From contig JAFSTX010000046.1 of assembly GCA_017445585.1 (NCBI GenBank), positions 1-64,000 on the forward strand: 64,000 nt of DNA, read 5' to 3'. Made by a program: the position numbers and the translations under genes. Position 1 is the first letter of the stretch. Each line of letters opens with the position of its first letter. The notes beneath the pieces were generated by a model. The model searched no databases and was not told the DNA's origin. It saw only the letters and a program-made list of their open reading frames with translations. Of this stretch, positions 33,701-41,321 are shown in pieces. Origin of the DNA: Lachnospiraceae bacterium. Lineage in GTDB: Bacteria > Bacillota > Clostridia > Lachnospirales > Lachnospiraceae.

Positions 33701-34077
33701 ACTCCGAAAAGACCGCACGCATCAGAAGCGCATATCTGACCATCATATCTCAGGTCAGACTGACCTTTGTCATCCAGACGAATGCTCCTGAAGGCCTGAA
33801 GATATATGTCGGGGAGGAGAACGTAAACGTCAGCGATCTGCCTCTCAGGGAGGGTACGACTGATCAGTACGTGCTCCTGCTTGCCGGACTTACGCCGTCC
33901 GAATACGACGATACCTTTACTGTCAGACTCTGCAGCGGAGAAACCGTGATTCAGTCGGTAACGTATTCCGTGGACAGCTATCTGGCCGTAAAGGCTGCCG
34001 ACAGCTCTCTGGCAGATCTTGCAAAGGCAATCTATCACTACGGCGTATCCGCGAGGAACTACGCAGCAGGATTATAA
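30760..34077 (+). CDS. Secreted parallel beta-helix protein
   Basis: A 1,105-residue exported protein with a cleavable signal, MKVLRKSLSVVLALTLVFGL, and likely cleavage after SYA (about residue 30). Three beta-helix modules of about 190-250 residues follow. The first two share a pattern of ATLDEAIEAVEDGQTITL, LDLNGKT and VTIVNGTL-type strands and end with a YEWVEDTTYDGYAGF-like block. Equivalent blocks occur in the C-terminal part of the 2,196-residue protein. The last about 230 residues form a distinct mixed domain (from GVYADRMSDEIVSYVTLKEG). No anchor motif is visible at the C terminus. Ribosome site is GGAGG. Secretion is well supported; binding or adhesion is inferred. Confidence 0.85.
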   Translation: MKVLRKSLSVVLALTLVFGLFSGSVVSYAEGSQEIVLEEDGFGEEVIETASIGENWYATLDEAIEAVEDGQTITLGRGFDKDTNILIDLNGKTKKTFTLDLGGLEITGSADPATSTVKVRNAAVTIVNGKISAPVTKTASRGGIYAWTGSEITLGHDLEISGVTTGQYGYIGTYSGNASTGPRVTVDGAYIHDANSASNSAGLYCANFGTITILSGRIDTGTYTNTSITVEGGFFGDNTTFQKGSAGVITVKGGYFAAEPAGFYDTAGYEWVEDTTYDGYAGFVREKAVVTAMVENVTTGTVYGTLEQAIDDLSADGQTLKITDAFNTASDLLINGAAHAFTLDLNGKTVTGDADGVCLVEVRESEVTIVNGTLTSTTKTKARGGILVNAGAKVTLGSGLSVSGETTGSYGFIGTYENGILIIDGAVITDMSSGSAEAGIYVSSSGTMTVKSGQIDTKCYIYAASGKTALMEILGGRFGENSQEVSFYNGSSARSTIAISGGLFAYEPKSGWLAADHQVFANTDPDTSVSYPFTVGAKPAIGTLTIGDSTTDITALADAIAAIEADESKTGVITLNSDIDQAGTQLVVSAGTNVTVDLGGHTLQRTTSSRLLRSNGGDVTVKNGTILGSGTSYTGGNGACFYVNGGRFVLDGVTVKGFSAAKNTEGKYGVTGAVHVTGSGTFVMKSGSVITECSAEVRAGAVSVGSNCVFDFENGAFITGCFAQDASAAQAVYVDVNLMPGRDFEDDGTTPREANYFGTFNYNGTITGNGTGKDVVSNGFVYVNGSLSSDYQAYSAAKITNAGAALTDAMALRYYPELALCPEDAAKTPVLIATVGGKDVEVALGHDEDGKSCFELPGVYADRMSDEIVSYVTLKEGCFDPYDGFTRSRLTETLTYSVAGYMEDLHSASPDDAKLLALVSDALSYGAAAAAYYNANCKTAGEDDLTVPALPDWAAPTTGDIPEGTGVRAQAFGPGFGQFNNSEKTARIRSAYLTIISQVRLTFVIQTNAPEGLKIYVGEENVNVSDLPLREGTTDQYVLLLAGLTPSEYDDTFTVRLCSGETVIQSVTYSVDSYLAVKAADSSLADLAKAIYHYGVSARNYAAGL

Positions 34078-34107
34078 ATCGCACATGGATCTTTGAATCT
34101 ATAGACA

Positions 34108-34140
34108 GCGGGCCGCGCTTTTTCCGCGGTCCGCTTTTCT
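34108..34140 (+). terminator. Terminator after the secreted beta-helix gene
   Basis: GCGGGCCGCG (34108-34117) pairs with CGCGGTCCGC (34125-34134), followed by TTTTCT. Confidence 0.8.
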
Positions 34141-34399
34141 GCTCAAATGGCAAAAAATAGCTGATTTGAGCAGAAAAAACCTAAGCAATCTGTGCTTTGA
34201 CTGCGCGAAATTCTGCTCAAACGGAGAATAAAAGCTGATTTGAGCAGAAAAAACCTAAGCAATCTGTGCTTTGACCGTGCATAATTCTGCTCAAACGGCA
34301 AAAAATAGCTAGTTTGAGCAGAAAAAACCTAAGCAATCTGTGCTTTGACCATGCATAATTCTGCTCAAATGGCAAATAATAGCTGATTTGAGCAGAAAA
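34137..34399. repeat. 74-bp tandem repeat with internal palindrome, about 3.5 copies
   Basis: Units begin at 34137, 34211, 34285 and 34359, an exact 74-bp period; the fourth is partial. Each unit has a hairpin made of TTCTGCTCAAA and TTTGAGCAGAA around 16-17 bases, then a conserved CTAAGCAATCTGTGCTTTGA. Arms vary at single bases while the period is constant. No credible gene crosses it; function unknown. Confidence 0.95.
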
Positions 34400-34428
34400 C
34401 CTCATAGCGCGTGCTCAAGAAAATCTCT

Positions 34429-34456
34429 TTGAAAAAAACAGACTATATTGTATAAT
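34429..34456 (+). promoter_or_regulatory. Promoter of the SPFH gene
   Basis: TTGAAA (34429-34434) and TATAAT (34451-34456) have a 16-base spacer, preceded by TTG as an extended -10. It lies just after the 74-bp repeats. Confidence 0.65.
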
Positions 34457-34504
34457 ATATCTAAATCGGTTACAGACCGGCTTTTTTACAGGAGGAAATA
34501 ACTT

Positions 34505-35701
34505 ATGGGACTTATCAAGGCAGCTCTCGGAGCTTTGGGCGGCAATCTTGCCGATCAGTGGAAAGAATACTTTTATTGTGAAGCGCTCGGCGCTGATACG
34601 CTGGCTGCAAAGGGCCAGAAGAGGGTCGGCGGACGTTCCAGCAATACAAAAGGCACCGACAATATCATCTCAAACGGTTCCGTCATAGCTGTTGCAGACG
34701 GACAGTGCATGATGATCGTCGATCAGGGAAAGGTCGTAGAGGTCTGCGCGGAGCCCGGTGAGTTCGTATACGATTCATCCACGGAGCCGTCCATCTTCAG
34801 CGGCAAGCTCGGCACCTCTATCCTGGAGACTTTCAAATCCATCGGCAAGCGTTTCGCTTTCGGCGGAGAGCCCGGTAAGGATCAGAGAGTTTACTACTTC
34901 AATACAAAGGAGATCCCCGGGAACAAATACGGCACTCCCAGTCCCGTTCCCTTCAGAGTGGTAGACCGCAACGTCAACCTTGACATCGATATCTCCATCC
35001 GCTGCTTTGGTGAATACAGCTATCACATCACGAACCCGCTGCTTTTCTATACGAATGTTTGCGGCAACGTAGCATCCGAGTATACCAGGGATCAGATCGA
35101 CAGCCAGCTCAAGACCGAGCTCCTGACCGCACTGCAGCCTGCCTTTGCCACCATCAGTGAGATGGGCATCAGGTACTCTGCACTGCCCGCTCATACCATG
35201 GAGCTTGCAGATGCTCTTAACCAGGTCCTGAGTGCAAAGTGGCGCGACCTGCGCGGCATCGAAGTTCAGAGCTTCGGCGTATCCAGCGTTACTGCCAATG
35301 AAGAAGACGAGAAGATGATCAAAGAGCTCCAGAAGGGCGGAGCACTGCGCGATCCTTCACTGGCAGCCGGAACTCTCGTAGGCGCTCAGGCAGAGGCCAT
35401 GAAGGCTGCCGCTTCGAACACCGCCGGTGCTGCTATGGGGTTTATGGGAATGGGCATGGCCAATATGGCCGGCGGCATGAACGCCCAGAACCTCTACGCC
35501 ATGGGTGCGGCCCAGCAGGCTCAGCAGCCCCAGCAGGCAGCTCCCGCTCAGAACGGCTGGACCTGCTCCTGCGGCACCGTGAACACCGGCAACTTCTGCA
35601 CGAACTGCGGCACAAAGAGACCCGATGCAGGCTGGACCTGCTCCTGCGGCACACAAAACACCGGCAATTTCTGCACGAACTGCGGTGCCAAGAGACCCTG
35701 A
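34505..35701 (+). CDS. SPFH-domain protein with two C-terminal zinc ribbons (YdjI-like)
   Basis: A 398-residue protein. An SPFH/virion-core-type domain (about residues 1-260) includes YFNTKEIPGNKYGTPSPVPF and RDLRGIEVQSFGVSSVTANE. A Met/Ala/Gly-rich and Gln-rich linker (about 300-350) leads to two nearly identical 25-residue zinc ribbons, each with WTCSCGT and NFCTNCG, giving eight candidate zinc cysteines. No membrane segment is obvious. Relatives in Bacillus (YdjI, COG4260) take part in membrane-stress-associated assemblies; the same role here is inferred. Strong AGGAGG site and its own promoter. Confidence 0.85.
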   Translation: MGLIKAALGALGGNLADQWKEYFYCEALGADTLAAKGQKRVGGRSSNTKGTDNIISNGSVIAVADGQCMMIVDQGKVVEVCAEPGEFVYDSSTEPSIFSGKLGTSILETFKSIGKRFAFGGEPGKDQRVYYFNTKEIPGNKYGTPSPVPFRVVDRNVNLDIDISIRCFGEYSYHITNPLLFYTNVCGNVASEYTRDQIDSQLKTELLTALQPAFATISEMGIRYSALPAHTMELADALNQVLSAKWRDLRGIEVQSFGVSSVTANEEDEKMIKELQKGGALRDPSLAAGTLVGAQAEAMKAAASNTAGAAMGFMGMGMANMAGGMNAQNLYAMGAAQQAQQPQQAAPAQNGWTCSCGTVNTGNFCTNCGTKRPDAGWTCSCGTQNTGNFCTNCGAKRP

Positions 35702-35713
35702 CGGAGATCCTGA

Positions 35714-36991
35714 TTGAAGATCACGGGGCTTATAACAGAATATAATCCCTTTCACAACGGTCACCTCTATCACCTTAACACGGCGAGAGAGGTGACCTCG
35801 TCTGCTGGGGCAGTAGCAGTCATGAGCGGAGATTTCACTCAGAGAGGGCTCCCTGCCATGACAGACAAATACGCCAGGACACGTATGGCGCTGGAAGCGG
35901 GAGTGGATGCTGTCCTCGAGCTTCCTGTCAGATACGCGGCAGGCAGCGCTCAGTACTTCGCCAGAGGCGCTGTGGGGCTCATAGAGGCCCTCGGATGCGT
36001 GGAGACGATAGTTTACGGGTGCGAAGGTCTGCACGCCTTAAAAAGCCCCTCAGAGGCCTCAAAAAGCACACAGGACGATCATCGGAGCCGCTGCGGGGAG
36101 GACGATGCACCTGCTAACGATAAGTCCGCGGACAAAAGGCTGCTGCCTGCAGAAGAAGCGGAGCTGATCAGACGCACCGCGCTCCTCCTGTCGGAGGAAC
36201 CGGAGGCATACAGGAATGCTCTGGCAAAATGCCTTAAGTCCGGGATGAGTTTTCCCGCGGCCAGATCCGAGGCTGCCGGGGAGCTTATGCCCGGTGCCGG
36301 GGCGGTACTTTCATCACCAAACAATATCCTGGCCGTCGAGTATGAAAGCGCGCTGGCCATGGGCGGCTCCAGGGTCAGAGGCGTAGCCGTCAGGCGTACT
36401 GATTCCGGATACCGCGAGAGCGGCAGCGAGATACGCAGAGCCATACGCGAGATAGGAGACGGAGACGCTCTGCTGCGCCTCATGCCGCGTACCAGCATAG
36501 ATGCGCTGGAGTACCGCGTGGAGCCGGACGATCTGTCACAGATGATGAATTACAGGCTGATCAGCCTCAGCCGCGGCGAGCTTACCGGATTTGAGGATGT
36601 GTCCGAAGAAATAGCCTCGAGAGTATCCAGACTTCGCGGCAGATGTTACAGCTTTGATGAGCTCACATGTGAGCTTGCGGCGCGCAATATCCCCGAGTCG
36701 AGGGCGCGCAGGGCACTGCTCCATATCCTCCTCGGGATACGGAGACGCACGTCCCCCTGCACGGGCTACGAGCTTCCGTTTATCAGAGTGCTGGGTTTTC
36801 GGGAGAGCAGCACGGTCATGAAAGAACTCAAGGAGCACAGCAGGCTCCCGCTTGTGACCAAGCTGGCCGATGCACCGGAGGAGGCCTGGGAGGATGACCA
36901 CCGTGCCGCACAGATCTATCGGCAGGTCATTTTTGACAAATACGGAATACGACTGCCGGACGACTACCACACAGGTCCGGTGATCATATAA
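35714..36991 (+). CDS. tmcAL: tRNA(Met) cytidine acetate ligase TmcAL
   Basis: A 425-residue nucleotidyltransferase-fold protein of the YlbM/TmcAL family, which activates acetate with ATP and acetylates the wobble cytidine of elongator tRNA-Met. Signature features at the start are GLITEYNPFHNGHLYHL, with the HNGH nucleotide-binding motif, and VMSGDFTQRGLPA. LELPVRYAAGSAQYFA and the C-terminal SRLPLVTK follow. A Ser/Asp-rich stretch at about residues 115-140 looks like a loop insertion. The start is TTG 35714, 12 bases after the SPFH stop, with a GGAGATC site. Confidence 0.9.
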   Translation: MKITGLITEYNPFHNGHLYHLNTAREVTSSAGAVAVMSGDFTQRGLPAMTDKYARTRMALEAGVDAVLELPVRYAAGSAQYFARGAVGLIEALGCVETIVYGCEGLHALKSPSEASKSTQDDHRSRCGEDDAPANDKSADKRLLPAEEAELIRRTALLLSEEPEAYRNALAKCLKSGMSFPAARSEAAGELMPGAGAVLSSPNNILAVEYESALAMGGSRVRGVAVRRTDSGYRESGSEIRRAIREIGDGDALLRLMPRTSIDALEYRVEPDDLSQMMNYRLISLSRGELTGFEDVSEEIASRVSRLRGRCYSFDELTCELAARNIPESRARRALLHILLGIRRRTSPCTGYELPFIRVLGFRESSTVMKELKEHSRLPLVTKLADAPEEAWEDDHRAAQIYRQVIFDKYGIRLPDDYHTGPVII

Positions 36992-37007
36992 AAACTGGAG
37001 GTATATT

Positions 37008-37919
37008 ATGAGCAAGGAACCGGTTCTGGTCGTAATGGCCGCAGGTATCGGAAGCAGGTACGGCGAGGGCATCAAGCAGCTCGCTCATGTAGGTCCATCG
37101 GGCGAAGCCATCATCGACTATTCTGTCTATGATGCCATCGAGGCCGGATTCAAAAAGGTCATCTTTATCATCCGCCACGATATAGAAGAGGATTTCAGAC
37201 AGATCGTGGGCAACCATCTTGAGGGCCATATCGACATACAGTATGCATTTCAGGAGCTCGATGACCTGCCAGAGGGATTTGCGCTTCCCGAAGACCGCAG
37301 GAAACCCTGGGGGACCGGACAGGCGATCCTCGCCTGCCGCGATCTCCTCGACGGCCCATTCGCCGTGATCAACGCCGACGATTACTACGGCAAGGAATGC
37401 TACAGGCTGGTCTATGACTACCTTAAGAACGGACTTGCCCCCGGTCATCTCGGCATGGTAAGCTTCGTGATCAAAAACACTCTCAGCGATCATGGCACCG
37501 TCACCCGCGGTATCTGCAAGGTCGACCCTTCCGGCTCGCTTACCGGAGTAGAGGAGACAAAGGAGATCAGACGCTGCGAAGACGGCGTGATCAGGGGCAT
37601 ATATAACGGCAATACGGTCACCATAGGCGACGATGATCTTGTCTCCATGAATCTCTGGGGCCTTGGCGCGGAGTTTATGGACGAGCTTAAGACACGTTTC
37701 GTGAAATTCCTGAGTGAAGTTCCCGAGGGCGATGTCAAGAGCGAATATCTGCTGCCCATCATCGTGGACGATATGCTCCATGAGGGAAAGGCTTGTGTCG
37801 ACGTCATGACCAGCCACGATACCTGGTTCGGAATCACCTATGCGGAAGACAAGCCTCTCGTTACGGATTATATCCACGAGTACGTCCGCCGCGGCATTTA
37901 TCCCGAGAAACTGTTTTGA
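37008..37919 (+). CDS. Sugar-phosphate nucleotidyltransferase-like protein
   Basis: A 303-residue protein with a Rossmann-like NTP-transferase fold. The N terminus has VLVVMAAGIGSRYG, a variant of the GxGTRL nucleotide-binding loop, followed by KQLAHVGPSGEAIIDY. AVINADDYYGKE carries the predicted metal-binding aspartates. SDHGTVTRGICKVD and the tail YVRRGIYPEKLF complete a family common in Firmicutes and close to NDP-sugar pyrophosphorylases. The nucleotide and sugar cannot be assigned. Ribosome site GGAGG; it follows tmcAL by 16 bases. Confidence 0.85.
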   Translation: MSKEPVLVVMAAGIGSRYGEGIKQLAHVGPSGEAIIDYSVYDAIEAGFKKVIFIIRHDIEEDFRQIVGNHLEGHIDIQYAFQELDDLPEGFALPEDRRKPWGTGQAILACRDLLDGPFAVINADDYYGKECYRLVYDYLKNGLAPGHLGMVSFVIKNTLSDHGTVTRGICKVDPSGSLTGVEETKEIRRCEDGVIRGIYNGNTVTIGDDDLVSMNLWGLGAEFMDELKTRFVKFLSEVPEGDVKSEYLLPIIVDDMLHEGKACVDVMTSHDTWFGITYAEDKPLVTDYIHEYVRRGIYPEKLF

Positions 37920-37945
37920 TGAAATAATAAGAGTGATTATGTTAA

Positions 37946-38028
37946 AGACCCGCGCCTGCTCCGTTTTTGTGAGCGAGCGCGGGTCTCTGCCTTTCCGATG
38001 CGGCTGCCTGCAAAACGGGCAGCCGCAT
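37946..38028. terminator. Two hairpins between convergent genes
   Basis: AGACCCGCGC (37946-37955) pairs with GCGCGGGTCT (37977-37986), and ATGCGGCTGCC (37998-38008) pairs with GGCAGCCGCAT (38018-38028). Neither has a strong U-tract on the plus strand, but placement between converging genes suggests transcription ends here. Confidence 0.5.
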
Positions 38029-38081
38029 GTGTATAAAAAACTAATAATTCGCCGGCATAATCACAATCTCGTTGCTTCAGG

Positions 38082-38921
38082 TCAGTTCTCAGGATCGAAG
38101 CACTCGAAGATCGGTATGGAGCCGTCCTCCTCTGCCTTCAGCAGATCCTCTTTGCTCCTGATGGTCCAGCTGACTTCCTGAACGCCTCCTGATACCAGCA
38201 GGCGCAGGACGGCCTTCCTCCGGTCCTCGAATCTGTAAGCGATGAAGTCGGGGCGGGAGAGGAAGTTCATGAGCAGATTGGAGAGCAGGAACTTCTGATA
38301 GCCGGGAAGCTTGACCTCGTCGCTGCCTCCCATGAAATCCGCTGCGAGCTGTCCGCGGCAGATCTCGGGACGCAGGCGCCTTACGGCTGCCAGAGCCCTC
38401 GGGTCAAAAGACTCTATACAGAAGTCTCCGCGATAGGTGTCGAGGCGCCGGCATACTGCCCTGGCAAGCGCCCTGTGATTGCCGTTCCAGGGCTTGAGTT
38501 CGATGATCAGCGGCGCTCTGCCCTCAAAAAGCTCGAGGACTTCGTCAAATAGCGGTACATGCTTGTCGGTGCCTTCGAGCCTGAGTTCGCGCAGCTCATC
38601 CAATGTCAGATCCTCGATGATGCCGCTCGTCCCGGTGCAGCGCATCAGGTCCGAATCGTGGAAGACAGCGAGCGTGCCGTCTTTCAGCAGATGCACGTCC
38701 AACTCGGCGCCCCAGCCGTGCTCTATGGCGGCGGCAAAGGCCGGGATGGAATTCTCGGGCACAAGAGGCTTGTTATGATAGCCGCGGTGTGCATAGCGCC
38801 ATCCGCGAAGCCGGCTCCAGGAAGCATTGCCGCGCCGTCCGGCGGTAAGATATGCGGCAAGTCCCGCGATCGCCGCGGGCAGCGCGGCTGCTGCCGCGAT
38901 CAGTTTAGTTCTTTTTTTCAT
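38082..38921 (-). CDS. Glycerophosphodiester phosphodiesterase
   Basis: A 279-residue GDPD-family protein with an N-terminal signal anchor (about residues 7-27). The TIM-barrel signatures are AHRGYHN, VPENSIPAF and AELDVHLLKDGTLAVFHDSD, which include the general acid/base histidines and metal ligands. It hydrolyses glycerophosphodiesters to glycerol-3-phosphate and an alcohol, likely outside the membrane. It is last in a three-gene minus-strand operon, and its ATG overlaps the upstream transporter stop by one base (TGATG). Confidence 0.93.
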   Translation of the reverse strand: MKKRTKLIAAAAALPAAIAGLAAYLTAGRRGNASWSRLRGWRYAHRGYHNKPLVPENSIPAFAAAIEHGWGAELDVHLLKDGTLAVFHDSDLMRCTGTSGIIEDLTLDELRELRLEGTDKHVPLFDEVLELFEGRAPLIIELKPWNGNHRALARAVCRRLDTYRGDFCIESFDPRALAAVRRLRPEICRGQLAADFMGGSDEVKLPGYQKFLLSNLLMNFLSRPDFIAYRFEDRRKAVLRLLVSGGVQEVSWTIRSKEDLLKAEEDGSIPIFECFDPEN

Positions 38922-40255
38922 CAGTCATCCATATCCTCGTATGCTTCGAGGCCTTTCTTCGCCTCGGCCTTTGAGTCGCCGTGGCGTACAAAACACATGG
39001 TAAGGAAGCTCAGCCCTACGAATACCGCACTGTAGGGGAACAGAACCTTATAGTCTATATGGCTCATTAAGAAACCTGCCAGGATGGGAGTCGCGACCTG
39101 CGCGGCCATGGAGGCAGTGTAGTAGTAGCCGGTGAATTTGCCGATGTCGCTGCTCTTGCACATCTCCACCACCATGGGCAGGCTGTTTACGTTTATGGCG
39201 CCCCAGGCGAGGCCTACAAGTGCAAATACGATGAACATGACGATGTTTATCTCATGGAAGGTCGTGGTCAGGAAGAATCCTGCCACCAGGCACGCCACGA
39301 GCAGGATGATGCCGGCCATGATGGTCTTTTTGCGGCCGATCTTTGAAGCTATGATTCCGATCGGAATGTAGGAGACGATGGCGCCAGCGGTGCCGATCAG
39401 CAGACAGGTGGACGCGCCGCCCAGGCCCTGTCCCATTACCTGATCCACGTATTTGGTAAACCAGGTACTGATGGCATTATAGCCGATGAACCAGAGGGAG
39501 ATGGAAGCAAGCAGGAAAGCAAGACTCCTTTTTACCGGAGCAGGCAGGACCTCGTGGCCTGAGGTGTCCTCTTTTGCGAGATTCCATTCGGGATGCTGCG
39601 CCTCCAGCTCCTGATTCTCAGCGTAGAGTTTGGGCTCCTTGATAAAGATAAAGAGCAGCGCCACGGCCACAAACATGATAGAGGCAACTACGATAAAGAG
39701 CAGCTGATAGTCCACATGTACGAGGCCTTCTGTTTTGGCTTTTGGATAAGTGACTGCTGCGACTCCGAGATAGATGATGCCGCCGAGCGCGCCCATCAGA
39801 TTGATGATGGCGTTGCCTTTGGATCTGAGTGGTTTGGGAGTGACGTCGGGCATCAAAGCCACGGCGGGAGACCTGTACGTGCCCATGGCGACGAGCAGGA
39901 GTCCAAGCACCACGATAAAGGAAATAAGCTTGAAAGCAGAGGGCTCAGCGGCGTAGCTGTTGTCCAGGAAAGGCAGGATATTCATGAGGATGATGGCACA
40001 TCCCGTACCAAAGAGCACGAAGGGCATGCGCCTGCCTATCCGTGTGCTGCTGCGGTCGGAGAGAGCTCCGAAGAACGGCAGCAGGAAAAGAGCGAGGACG
40101 TTGTCTGCGGCCATAATGGCGCCGGAGATGGTCTCGTCCAGATGGAAGGTGTTCGTCAGGATCAGCGGTACGATATTGTCGTACATCTGCCAGAATGCGC
40201 AGATCGAGAGGAAAGCCAGTCCGACGAGAAACGTACGTTTGTAGTTGAGCTTCAT
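38921..40255 (-). CDS. MFS transporter, SLC45/sugar-transporter-like
   Basis: A 444-residue major facilitator with about 12 membrane helices. The MFS loop is seen as GALSDRSSTRIGRRMPF, and the second-half equivalent as ASKIGRKKTIMAG. The start CAFWQMYDNIVPLIL and the RSPAVALMPDVTPKPLRSKGNA segment are typical of the SLC45-like/GPH-related sugar transporters of Firmicutes. The substrate is unknown; linkage to a GDPD and a HAD phosphatase suggests a sugar or glycerol-based phosphodiester pathway. An AGGAG site precedes the ATG. Confidence 0.83.
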   Translation of the reverse strand: MKLNYKRTFLVGLAFLSICAFWQMYDNIVPLILTNTFHLDETISGAIMAADNVLALFLLPFFGALSDRSSTRIGRRMPFVLFGTGCAIILMNILPFLDNSYAAEPSAFKLISFIVVLGLLLVAMGTYRSPAVALMPDVTPKPLRSKGNAIINLMGALGGIIYLGVAAVTYPKAKTEGLVHVDYQLLFIVVASIMFVAVALLFIFIKEPKLYAENQELEAQHPEWNLAKEDTSGHEVLPAPVKRSLAFLLASISLWFIGYNAISTWFTKYVDQVMGQGLGGASTCLLIGTAGAIVSYIPIGIIASKIGRKKTIMAGIILLVACLVAGFFLTTTFHEINIVMFIVFALVGLAWGAINVNSLPMVVEMCKSSDIGKFTGYYYTASMAAQVATPILAGFLMSHIDYKVLFPYSAVFVGLSFLTMCFVRHGDSKAEAKKGLEAYEDMDD

Positions 40256-40332
40256 GGGTTTTCTCCTGTATTCATTCTATTTCTGAAAAGACTGAAAAGA
40301 CAAAACAGCTTTGTCCGCACAGCCGCTTTTAT

Positions 40333-41115
40333 CTATCGTATATTGTCCAGCAGTTCGCGGATGCTGCGCATAGTGTAGGTCGGGCGGACTCCGTATTTGC
40401 CGCAGTCGGAGGGGACGCCCTCGCCGGAGAGGACGAATACGGTGTCGATGCCGGCGTTCACGCCGCAGGCGATATCGGTATATACACGGTCGCCCACGAG
40501 ACAGGTCTCCTCTGGTGTGCATCCGAATTTCTTCATGGCGGCCAGCGCCATATCGGGCTGGGGTTTGCCTATGATGCGCGTGGGTCTGCGCCCTGTGCAG
40601 GTAAAGAGCATTTCGATTACGCTGCCGCAGTCAGGTGCGCTGCCGTACCACGTCGGGCAGACGAGATCCGGATGCGTGGCGATGTAGCCCGCGCCGCGCA
40701 TCAGCAGTATGCAGCAGTCCTCGAGTTTCTGATACGTCAATTCGGTATCGTACCCGAGAAGCACTGTGTCGACGTCGTCAGAGGGCTTCTCGGAGAGCCT
40801 GAATCCTGCGCGCAGAAGCTGCCCCTTCAGTGATCCGGTGCCGCAGACGTAGTAGAGAGCGCTGCGGTCGAGGGTCATGACGGCTGCGTCCGCCGAAGTA
40901 AAGAAATCCGCGTCCGAGGTCTCTATGCCCAGACGGTGCATCTTCTCTATATAGGCGTCGGTGCCTCTGGATGAATTGTTCGTGAGGAAAACGTAGCGGC
41001 CGCCTTTTCGCTTTACCGTGTCGAGGAACTCGGCAGATCCGTCAAAGAGCGTCTCGCTCAGATATATGGTTCCGTCCATGTCGAGAAGGAACAGCCTTTT
41101 ATCGCAGAGTTTCAA
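40333..41115 (-). CDS. HAD-IIA family phosphatase (NagD/PNPase-like)
   Basis: A 260-residue HAD phosphatase. Motif I is FLLDMDGTIYLSE, motif II FLTNNSSRGTD, and motifs III/IV appear as GKPQPDMALAAMKKFG and VGDRVYTDIACGVNAG. The large C2 cap places it in subfamily IIA, which includes 4-nitrophenyl phosphatase and NagD; substrate unknown. The start is taken as TTG 41115 because GGAGGTG lies four bases upstream. An upstream ATG would add 19 residues over the promoter region with no ribosome site. First gene of the HAD-MFS-GDPD operon. Confidence 0.88.
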   Translation of the reverse strand: MKLCDKRLFLLDMDGTIYLSETLFDGSAEFLDTVKRKGGRYVFLTNNSSRGTDAYIEKMHRLGIETSDADFFTSADAAVMTLDRSALYYVCGTGSLKGQLLRAGFRLSEKPSDDVDTVLLGYDTELTYQKLEDCCILLMRGAGYIATHPDLVCPTWYGSAPDCGSVIEMLFTCTGRRPTRIIGKPQPDMALAAMKKFGCTPEETCLVGDRVYTDIACGVNAGIDTVFVLSGEGVPSDCGKYGVRPTYTMRSIRELLDNIR

Positions 41116-41143
41116 GATACACCTCCCAGGATAATCTTTCTGT

Positions 41144-41172
41144 ATGATACCATATATGACCTGAAAAGACAA
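41144..41172 (-). promoter_or_regulatory. Promoter of the HAD-MFS-GDPD operon
   Basis: Read on the minus strand, TTGTCT (41167-41172) and TATCAT (41144-41149) have a 17-base spacer. Confidence 0.55.
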
Positions 41173-41264
41173 AAGAAATCAGCCGCGGGCCGCCGCGAAA
41201 AATACGCCGTCAAAAGCTCCTGCAAAAACAACATGTGCCGGTCCGATAAACATCCAATAAACAG

Positions 41265-41294
41265 TTGTAAAATCCCGGCTCACTGGAGTATAAT
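41265..41294 (+). promoter_or_regulatory. Promoter of rarA
   Basis: TTGTAA (41265-41270) and a perfect TATAAT (41289-41294) have an 18-base spacer, 28 bases before the rarA start. Confidence 0.6.
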
Positions 41295-41321
41295 ATATCC
41301 TGATTTATTATCGGGTGAACT

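Noticed and set aside
34137..34399. CRISPR array hypothesis
   Set aside because: The whole 74-bp unit is repeated, with no unique spacers, and no cas genes are present.
34217..34405. A minus-strand 62-codon frame over the tandem repeats
   Set aside because: It is simply a translation of the 74-bp repeat; no ribosome site.
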